Assembly (NCBI GenBank): GCA_039028635.1
Contig: JBCCHV010000025.1
Span: 1 to 64,000 of the forward strand
Length of the DNA: 64,000 nt
Origin: Acidobacteriota bacterium
GTDB taxonomy: Bacteria; Acidobacteriota; Thermoanaerobaculia; Multivoradales; JBCCEF01
Direction: 5' to 3'
The translations under genes and the position numbers were made by a program. Shown piece by piece: positions 57,315 through 64,000 of this stretch (position 1 is the stretch's first letter; the number at the start of each line of letters is the position of its first letter). The notes under the pieces were generated by a model. That model did not search any database. It saw only the letters and a program-made list of their open reading frames with translations, and was not told where the DNA came from.

Positions 57315-60300
57315 ATGTCCGATTGCGTGAATCACTCCGGGTCGTCACAACGACCTACCGCTAGGCGAAAGCTCATCCCCACCTCTGCAACCACAACCAC
57401 CAGCCGCCAACGGCGGAAGCCGATGGCCTCCACCGGCACCGCCCTTCTTCTAATGACCGCTCTGCTGGCGCCGATGACCGCCAGCGCCCAGACCCCCGCC
57501 GAGCTCGAGCAGTCCCCCCTCGAGTCGCTGCGCGGCTTCCGCAGCAACGAACCGTTTCTGACCGCCGACGGGGTCGAGGCGATCAACACCAGCAACGGCA
57601 ACCTCAACCTTTCGGTGCCCTTGGGTCAGGAGTATTCGGTGGGGCCACTTCTCAAATATCGCCTGGCCGCCACCTACAACTCCGACAACTGGAACCACGT
57701 CGTCTTGGACTGCCCGACGTCTCAGAACTGCGGCACCTACAAGCCGGTGACCTTCGCCGTCCCCAACCCGCAGAGCAACGCCGGCCTGGGCTGGGAGGTG
57801 CACTTTGGCAAGCTCTACGCGCCCGATCCGCCGGCCCAGGCCGAGTGGTACGAGAAGGACGCCTGGCCCAATCCCACCGATGGCCAAGCGGACCAGCTCA
57901 GCCGCTGGCTCTACGTTTCTCCCAGCGGCGCCTCGCATCATCTCTATCGTCTCGAGGGCCGGCCGGGCATCGCCGGCGGCGTGCGCTACTCGAAGGACGG
58001 CAGTCAGCTGCGCATGGTGCCGATCTCCGCCAGCACCATGGAAGTGCAGCATCCGGACGGCGTGGTCTCGGTGTTTCGCAAGACCACGGCCTGGGCCGGA
58101 ACGCTGCTCTGCGGCCGTGCCGGCATGACCTGCTGGCGCTTTCACGAGATGCGCGATCCCTACGGCAACTGGGTGCGAGTCACCTACTCCGGCAGCGGCG
58201 CCGTCGAGACCTGGACCATCACCGATCGGGTAGGACGCCTGCACACCATCAACTTCGCCATCGATGACGCCTCGGTGGGCCGCGGCGACGCCATCGGCAA
58301 CCAGGTGCGCACCCTCGAAGGCGACGAGATCGGCGACCTGCGCCGGGTGGTGACGGACGTCAATCTGGCGGCCTTCGGCGGCCAGACCGCGACCTACAAC
58401 TTCCACTACGACTACCCGCGCATCAGCCGCGGCTGCCCCAACAACACCGACGAGGACGGCAACATCCTGGGGCCGGACAACCACCGCATTCGAGTGCCGA
58501 TGCTCAGCGCCATCGACTTTCCCGAAGGCCAGGGCTTCGAGTTCGACTCCTACACGCCGTCGGCCCTCGGCTGCAGCAAGCTCAGCGGCAAGGTCCACAC
58601 CATGATCACGCCGAGCCAGGGCAAGACCGGCTATCGCTACGGCAACTGGTCCTTCCCCACCCGCTGCTCCTACCTGCGTCCGATCCCGGAGCCCGCCGTG
58701 CCGGAGCCCTTTCATCAAAACCGCTTCGGAATCCTCAGCAAGATCGCCTACGGCGAGGACGGCGTCACCCAGGAGGGCCGCTGGGAGTATCGCGACTACC
58801 TGGTGGGCTCGCCGCAGCCGGCGGGTCTCGATTGCCAGCGCTACGACTACCGCCGCACCGAGGTCAAAGAGCCGGTGATCGACGGCCGCTTCACCCGCCA
58901 AGTCTTCTACAACAATCTCTACGAGGGTCCGCTCGATCCGGTAGCAACGACTCCCATCGACCAGCCCCAGGTGACCGACTCGGGCCTGCCCTTCCGCAAG
59001 GACGCCCGCATCGGCACCAGCCCCGACAACTATCGCTTCCTGTCGCAGGAAACCCTCGCCTGCGTCCCCAACGGCTCCTGCGGCAAGGTGCGCTCGAAGT
59101 ACGTCCGTTACGAGATGGAGTTCCGCCAGGAGTGTGAGCGTAGCCGGCTGCTGCAGGAGCCCGCCTCTTGCTATGCCGCCAACCCGGTGCTCGCCGCCGA
59201 GCGCACCGTCTTCCATGACGACGGCGGTCGCTACATCGAGCGCCAGACGCTGGAAATCGACGGTGTCGGCAATGCCCGGGTCGACATCGTGCGCGACAAC
59301 TTCGAAGGCGTCCAGCACAGCATCAAGACCTCGACCACCCACGAGGTGACCGGTCAGCGATTCACCGCCAACCCCACCACCGGCTACTTCGATCTCGGCA
59401 TTCCCTCGACCTTCATGCCCGGAGTGTCCGACCGCTGGATTCTCACCGACTACAGCCGGCAAGAAGTCAAAGCGCGGACCAACGGCGTCGACGGACCGGC
59501 CTACGTCACCCTCTACCAGTTCAACGACCAAGGGTCGCTGACCTGCACCCGCCGACTGCTCAACCCCGCCGGCGTGGGCCCCAAGGACCTGGTCACCAAG
59601 CTCCACGTCGATCCCGCCACCGGACTGGTGACGCGGGAAACGGTCGCCGGCGGCGACCAGGGAGGATTGGGAACCAGCCTGTGCTCGGTGAACGGCTCGG
59701 CCGCCGCCGGTACCCGCTTCGAAACCCACCACGAGCACTCCCATTTCGCCCTCTCGGAGAGCTTCGTCCCGGGCTATCCCCACAGCTATGAAGCGCGCAT
59801 CGACCGCAACACCGGTCTGCCCAACCGCCTCTACGACCCGACGGGCCAGTGGGTCGACCTCGAGTTCGATCGCCTCGGCCGCGTCGTCGAGATCGAACCG
59901 AGCCCGAACCTGCGGCAAGCCTGGACCTCGGTGGATTACCTCAACCCCGCCGGCCAGACGGCGAGCGTCGAAGTCCAGTTGCGGGCTCCCGGAAGTACCG
60001 CCGTCCTCGACGAAGTGACGCAGGACTTCGACCATCGCGGCAGGCTGGTCCGGGAGATCCTCCGTCGCCCCACCGGCTCAACCAGCTGGGGTCTCTCCGA
60101 GCGGCGCTTCGAGTTCGACGTGCTGAGCCGCATGACCCGGGAGACCACCCTGCAAGCCTCCGGCGCGGTCGACCGCGACTGGGCGACCCTCTACCAGGAC
60201 TTCGATGCCTTCGGCCGCGCCCGCCGCATCGTGCGACCGGACCTCACCGTCGAGGATGTCGAGTACCGAGGCGTGCGCGAAGTGCTGCGCTCCTACGACG

Positions 60301-62696
60301 TTCGCACCTCCGAAACCGCCTTCACGCGCAAAACGGACTCCGTCGTCTACAACGCCCAGGGCCAGGAGATCCGATCCTCGAACCCGCTCTTCCGCACCGC
60401 CAGCCGCTACGACATGAACGGCAAGCGTTGGGAGATCCGGCGTACCGACCTGGTATCGCCGGGAAGCCCGACCCAGGTGCGCCACTTCGGTTGGGACAAC
60501 CGCGGCTTGCTGCAATGGGAAGACTTCCCCGAGGTCGGAACGAACGGCTTGAACGGACGCGTCACCTACGTGCGGGACGCCCTCGGCAACCCGCGCTCGA
60601 GGCACGACGGTCAGCACCTCCTGACCTACCACTACGACACAGGCGGACGCCTCCTCGAGACCCGCGAAGGTGGCCTAGTGATCACCTCTCAGACCTGGGG
60701 TACCGGCACCGGCCTGGCGGACCTGAGCCGCGGCAAGATCAAGACCGCGGCGCGCTACAACTACCCGCCGCGCGACATCGAGCCGTTCCAGTTCGTCGAG
60801 ACCTACACCTACGGTGGGCGCCTCGGCGCGATGAGCCATAAGCGGCTACAGCTCCGGTTCCCGAACCGGCCGACGAGCGATCCGACCCGCTTCGGCGCCA
60901 CCTTCGACCAGACCTGGAGCTATGACGCAACCGGCCGCCGCACCGGCATCGGCTATCCGCGATGCGTGACGACACCGCAGACCGGCCAGCAATACTGCAA
61001 CGATGCCGGCGACCTGCAGGGCCCGACCCACGACGTTTCGCTCACCTATGCCGCCGGCGAGGCGACGGCGGTGAGCTCCACCTCGGGGGTGTCGGCGAGC
61101 TATCTCTACCACCCCAACCTGCAACTCTCCCAGGCAGACTACGGCAATCGCTCCTACACCACCTTCGGGCAAGGTACCCGGGGCTTGGTGCGAGCCGATC
61201 GCATTCGCACCTACCAAGGAGACCTGCAGCCCGGCACCAGCCGCAGTCTGCTGTTCGACAGCGGCCAGTTCCTTTACGACGGCGCCGGCAATCCGTGGGC
61301 CATCGGCAGCGATCGCTACACCTACGATCTCGCCGGTCGCCTGCTCTCGGGCACGGTCCTGAAAGCCGGCCCGACGCGCCGGGAGGACTACACCTACGAC
61401 GCCTTCGACAATCTGTTGACGGTGCGCCGCGACAGCGGCGCCCTGACCCGCTTCAACGTCGACGGCAACAACCGGGTGCGCGGCTTCGGCGGTCTGATCG
61501 ACTCCCACTACGACGGCGCCGGCAACCTGATCCAGAAAGGCCTCGGCAGCCCGCCGGCCCAGGAGATCGAGTACGACGCCCTCAACATGCAGTCCGCCTT
61601 CCGGCTGACGGACTCGGCCGGAACCCACGAGTCGATCTACCTCTACGGGCCCGGCAACTACCGCGTGATGGTCTTCGAGGGCGACACCGGCCGGCGCTAC
61701 TGGAACCTGCGGGACAGCAACGGCAAGACCCTCCGGCGCCTCTCGGTGGTCGGTTGGGGCCCCTACCAGGGCCCGACCTCACCGGGCGAGCAGTGGGTTC
61801 ACGAGCAAGACCTCGTCCATGGACCGGACGGCCTGTTCGCCACCATCGGCACCGGCTCGGTGGCGCGCTACTTCCACCGTGACCACCTCGGCTCGACCCG
61901 CCTCAACACCAACGGCGTCGGCCTGCGCACCTACGAAGCGGCCTTCTACCCCTACGGCGACGAGATCAAGCTCTTCGGTGCCGGCCCCGGCGAGCGCGAC
62001 TCGAAGTTCACCGGCCACGAGCGCGACCTCCACGGCCGCAGCGACTACATGCTCGGGCGCTACTACCATGTGCCTTTCAAGCGCTTCACCTCCGTCGACC
62101 CGGCGCGGGATGGCTGGAATCTTTATGGGTACGTCAAGGGCAATCCGGTCAAGTATGTCGACCCCGATGGGAGAGAGACCTCCCTAGCCATGGCCCTTGA
62201 GCGTGACATTCGGGCGCTCCAGAGCGGCGAGATCACCACCCAGGAGTACCAAAACAACATCGAAGCCCGAGCGGCTGGAGGGGCCGCCGGATTGGTGGTA
62301 GTCGTCGCAGGAAAGGTCGTTGCGGGGGCTGTGGCAGGCTCGGGAATAAGGGCGGCAGTGAGAGGCTTCAGAGCAAGGATTGCAAGGGCTTTCTCGCGAG
62401 GAACCAAGAAGACTGACGTCCCCAAACCCTCCCTAAATTCTGAGCAGGCCAAGAATCTTGCAAGGTTCAACAAGAAGCTCCCCCGAGGAGCAGAGAAGAC
62501 TACTGTTCGGGACCTTCCCGGCGGCGGCAAGGCATTTAAGGCAGAAGTGCCAGGGCGAGTTCCAGGCTCAAAGGCCGTATACGAGAAGCAGATCAATGCC
62601 GCCGGTGAGACCGTCGGATTCACCAAGACAACCTTGGATCCTGCCGGAAAGATTGTTCATATCAAAGACAAACTGACAGGATTGGTAAGCCAATGA
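57315..62696 (+). CDS. RHS/YD-repeat protein, Sec-exported, with variable C-terminal toxin-like tip
   Basis: This 1793-residue protein has a signal sequence (MASTGTALLLMTALLAPMTASAQ at about 37-59, after a basic N-terminus; an ATG at 57423 would start exactly there). The N-terminal domain has VEAINTSNGNLNLSVPLGQ, a typical RHS entry. Many YD repeats (YDGAGNLI, YDAFDNLL, YDLAGRLL) build the shell. The RHS-core end reads YMLGRYYHVPFKRFTSVDPARDGWNLYGYVKGNPVKYVDPDG, and the final 170 residues are a distinct domain with a hydrophobic Gly-rich patch and KAVYEKQINAAGETVGFTKTT. It is followed by an overlapping small gene, as expected for toxin and immunity protein. Confidence 0.85.
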   Translation: MSDCVNHSGSSQRPTARRKLIPTSATTTTSRQRRKPMASTGTALLLMTALLAPMTASAQTPAELEQSPLESLRGFRSNEPFLTADGVEAINTSNGNLNLSVPLGQEYSVGPLLKYRLAATYNSDNWNHVVLDCPTSQNCGTYKPVTFAVPNPQSNAGLGWEVHFGKLYAPDPPAQAEWYEKDAWPNPTDGQADQLSRWLYVSPSGASHHLYRLEGRPGIAGGVRYSKDGSQLRMVPISASTMEVQHPDGVVSVFRKTTAWAGTLLCGRAGMTCWRFHEMRDPYGNWVRVTYSGSGAVETWTITDRVGRLHTINFAIDDASVGRGDAIGNQVRTLEGDEIGDLRRVVTDVNLAAFGGQTATYNFHYDYPRISRGCPNNTDEDGNILGPDNHRIRVPMLSAIDFPEGQGFEFDSYTPSALGCSKLSGKVHTMITPSQGKTGYRYGNWSFPTRCSYLRPIPEPAVPEPFHQNRFGILSKIAYGEDGVTQEGRWEYRDYLVGSPQPAGLDCQRYDYRRTEVKEPVIDGRFTRQVFYNNLYEGPLDPVATTPIDQPQVTDSGLPFRKDARIGTSPDNYRFLSQETLACVPNGSCGKVRSKYVRYEMEFRQECERSRLLQEPASCYAANPVLAAERTVFHDDGGRYIERQTLEIDGVGNARVDIVRDNFEGVQHSIKTSTTHEVTGQRFTANPTTGYFDLGIPSTFMPGVSDRWILTDYSRQEVKARTNGVDGPAYVTLYQFNDQGSLTCTRRLLNPAGVGPKDLVTKLHVDPATGLVTRETVAGGDQGGLGTSLCSVNGSAAAGTRFETHHEHSHFALSESFVPGYPHSYEARIDRNTGLPNRLYDPTGQWVDLEFDRLGRVVEIEPSPNLRQAWTSVDYLNPAGQTASVEVQLRAPGSTAVLDEVTQDFDHRGRLVREILRRPTGSTSWGLSERRFEFDVLSRMTRETTLQASGAVDRDWATLYQDFDAFGRARRIVRPDLTVEDVEYRGVREVLRSYDVRTSETAFTRKTDSVVYNAQGQEIRSSNPLFRTASRYDMNGKRWEIRRTDLVSPGSPTQVRHFGWDNRGLLQWEDFPEVGTNGLNGRVTYVRDALGNPRSRHDGQHLLTYHYDTGGRLLETREGGLVITSQTWGTGTGLADLSRGKIKTAARYNYPPRDIEPFQFVETYTYGGRLGAMSHKRLQLRFPNRPTSDPTRFGATFDQTWSYDATGRRTGIGYPRCVTTPQTGQQYCNDAGDLQGPTHDVSLTYAAGEATAVSSTSGVSASYLYHPNLQLSQADYGNRSYTTFGQGTRGLVRADRIRTYQGDLQPGTSRSLLFDSGQFLYDGAGNPWAIGSDRYTYDLAGRLLSGTVLKAGPTRREDYTYDAFDNLLTVRRDSGALTRFNVDGNNRVRGFGGLIDSHYDGAGNLIQKGLGSPPAQEIEYDALNMQSAFRLTDSAGTHESIYLYGPGNYRVMVFEGDTGRRYWNLRDSNGKTLRRLSVVGWGPYQGPTSPGEQWVHEQDLVHGPDGLFATIGTGSVARYFHRDHLGSTRLNTNGVGLRTYEAAFYPYGDEIKLFGAGPGERDSKFTGHERDLHGRSDYMLGRYYHVPFKRFTSVDPARDGWNLYGYVKGNPVKYVDPDGRETSLAMALERDIRALQSGEITTQEYQNNIEARAAGGAAGLVVVVAGKVVAGAVAGSGIRAAVRGFRARIARAFSRGTKKTDVPKPSLNSEQAKNLARFNKKLPRGAEKTTVRDLPGGGKAFKAEVPGRVPGSKAVYEKQINAAGETVGFTKTTLDPAGKIVHIKDKLTGLVSQ

Positions 62697-63043
62697 GCGA
62701 TACGCTTGATCGCAAATCCGTACTTGAAGACCTTCTGGCTCTCCGACGACCCTTGGCTGCTGTAGAAGCCAAGCTGCGTCGGTTCGATTGGGATTGCAAG
62801 GAGCCGTTGGTGAGTCTTGGCTCGGTGGCTGTCGAATCGGTTCTGACTTCGTTCGTGACTGGAAATCTGACTCCCAACGAAGTAGAGAACTGGGCAAACG
62901 CCATTGAAAGCAGGGACGATATTGATACCCCTGATCAAAAGGCCCTTGAAATCTTGCACTCCCTTGCAAACCCTGCTCTCGAGGGTTCTCTCAGTGTCAG
63001 TAAAGCCACCAGGATGATCCGAGACTTAAAGAGAAGGATCTAG
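62693..63043 (+). CDS. Immunity protein candidate for the RHS toxin
   Basis: This 116-residue, mostly helical, soluble protein includes RFDWDCKEPLVSLG, SVLTSFVTGNLTPNEVENWANAIESRDDID and a helical end. I recall similar small proteins with W-A-N-A-I-E-x-R-D-D-I next to polymorphic toxins, but I cannot name the family. The start overlaps the RHS stop by four bases (ATGA). Its low GC (27 of 60 at 62881-62940) matches the RHS tail and differs from the host. The stop overlaps the convergent TPR gene by four bases. Confidence 0.7.
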   Translation: MSDTLDRKSVLEDLLALRRPLAAVEAKLRRFDWDCKEPLVSLGSVAVESVLTSFVTGNLTPNEVENWANAIESRDDIDTPDQKALEILHSLANPALEGSLSVSKATRMIRDLKRRI

Positions 63044-64000
63044 AAAGAATCCGGTCGCGGCGGGGTGAGCTCCACCCACGCCGCGACCTCGTGTTTCAGG
63101 CCCTCGTTGTCCTTCCAGGTGCTCTTCTCCACCTGATCGAGGGCCTGCCACATCATCTCGCGGCCCTCGGCGTCACCCAGGCAGTCGCGGGCGTAGCCCC
63201 AACCCCACAGCGATTCGGTACGGCTGAAGTCGCCCTCCCGGCGTTCGGCGTCGAAGGCCCGATGAGCAGCCTCGAGCAGGTCCGCCGCCTCGCGACAGCG
63301 GCCGGCGCGACTCAGGGCATGGCCCAAGGTCATGCGCGGGTAGGCCAGGTCGATGGAGTCGGCGGCGAAGGAGCGCTCGGCGATGACCAGGGAGCGCTCG
63401 AAATGGTCGATGGCGACCGCCAGGTCCTCTCGCCGCCGGGCGACGTGGCCGAGCCCGGCGTGGATGATCGCCAGCACCATGTGGTCGTCCGCGAGCAGCA
63501 CATCCTGCATCGCCAAGGCTTCGCGGTAGTGGCCCTCGGCGAGGTCGTCCTGGTGGCGCAGGGTGTAGGAGCTGGCGAGATCCGTGAGGGTCCACATCAT
63601 CTGCTCGTGGGCATCGCCGTAGACCCGTTTCTGGCGCTCGAGGAGGGCGCGCAGCTTGGCCGGCTCCTCGGCAGCCTGCGCCGGATCGAGAGTGGATTCG
63701 ACGTGAAAGAGCAAGCGCTGCACTTCGAAGATCTGCGGATGCAGCTCGCCATGGGCCAGCGTCAGCCGGTCGACGGCCTGCGCCAGCTGCCCCCGGGCGA
63801 CTTCGAACTGGCCGCGCTTGAAGGCCGCGCTGCCGAGCTCGAAGGCGACCAAACCGGCGAGCCCGGGGGCCAGCGAGGAGCTTCGGCCGCTGGCGGCGAG
63901 CAGGGAGCGCAGCTCGGCCTCGCCCGCATCGAGCTTTCCTCGCGCCATCAAGGCTCGCCCGAGGAGGACCCGCCCCTCGTCCACCATCGCTTGGTGACTC
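63040..64000 (-). CDS. TPR protein, C-terminal part (5' end outside window)
   Basis: About 320 residues are visible, all helical with TPR periodicity, for example HYREALAMQDVLLADDHMVLAIIHAGLGHVARRREDLAVAIDHFERSLVIAERSF and LAYPRMTLGHALSRAGRCREAADLLEAAHRAF. The frame stays open to the window edge, so the start lies outside. In Acidobacteria such TPR tails often follow a Ser/Thr kinase domain in one protein, which is plausible but unseen. Its stop codon overlaps the immunity gene stop. Confidence 0.75.
   Translation of the reverse strand, partial: SHQAMVDEGRVLLGRALMARGKLDAGEAELRSLLAASGRSSSLAPGLAGLVAFELGSAAFKRGQFEVARGQLAQAVDRLTLAHGELHPQIFEVQRLLFHVESTLDPAQAAEEPAKLRALLERQKRVYGDAHEQMMWTLTDLASSYTLRHQDDLAEGHYREALAMQDVLLADDHMVLAIIHAGLGHVARRREDLAVAIDHFERSLVIAERSFAADSIDLAYPRMTLGHALSRAGRCREAADLLEAAHRAFDAERREGDFSRTESLWGWGYARDCLGDAEGREMMWQALDQVEKSTWKDNEGLKHEVAAWVELTPPRPDSF

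Noticed and set aside
57450-60035. Long 861-codon open frame antisense to the RHS gene
   Set aside because: The RHS frame has clear YD repeats. The antisense frame is rich in Val, Ala, Gly and Asp, as expected for the shadow of a high-GC gene, and shows no motif.

Overview
The window is about 64 kb of high-GC bacterial chromosome, densely coded on both strands. The gene set suggests a Gram-negative, probably Acidobacteriota-like organism. Support comes from outer-membrane beta-barrels ending in aromatic residues, several lipoproteins, an M14 metallocarboxypeptidase with a long C-terminal extension, a C25 (gingipain-like) peptidase, PQQ-type propeller and DUF4388 proteins, a Sec-exported YD/RHS-repeat giant, and a TPR protein at the right edge. 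The phylum call is inference from gene content; I saw no rRNA or tRNA gene.

Layout. 0.4-10.3 kb: paired bacterial PH-domain membrane proteins; a propeller protein; an AraC regulator coupled to an exported VOC protein; a phosphoesterase; a tightly overlapped alkaline phosphatase / NrtS-like / SDR operon; and the first of two circularly permuted ATP-grasp-like enzymes. 10.3-15.6 kb: GNAT, two nearly identical beta-barrels in tandem, an orphan secreted protein and the second ATP-grasp paralogue. 15.7-21.7 kb: hflK-hflC-nupC, a small CARDB-like secreted protein, a class D beta-lactamase and a DMT transporter. 21.7-27.8 kb: a stand-alone rpsD lacking zinc cysteines with a textbook terminator, pyrophosphatase, hydrolase, WYL-like protein, an M15-like/LysM protein, a sedolisin without propeptide, a hairpin-rich intergenic block and a GNAT. 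27.9-33.2 kb: a mechanosensitive/envelope-stress cluster (mscL, DUF481, MscS-type channel, a 75-residue protein, an ECF sigma factor and a divergent 618-residue MscS-helix-repeat protein) with a 22-bp perfect palindrome between the divergent units. 33.2-44.8 kb: DUF4388 protein, proBA, M14 peptidase, LCAT-like lipoprotein plus aldehyde dehydrogenase, zinc-ribbon membrane protein, MFS. 45-53 kb: C25 peptidase, TPR lipoprotein, GT39-like membrane protein. 53-57 kb: a DUF1330 protein, then a MocR regulator divergent from a PLP decarboxylase/GNAT pair. 57.3-63.0 kb: a 1793-residue YD-repeat protein whose variable C-terminus and overlapping small downstream gene have a much lower GC content, like a toxin-immunity module. 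The window ends inside a TPR gene.

The most promising less-described systems are the sigma-factor/mechanosensitive-channel cluster with its palindromic operator candidate, the duplicated ATP-grasp enzymes bracketing the duplicated beta-barrels, and the RHS toxin/immunity cassette. Everything was read by eye; no database search was run.
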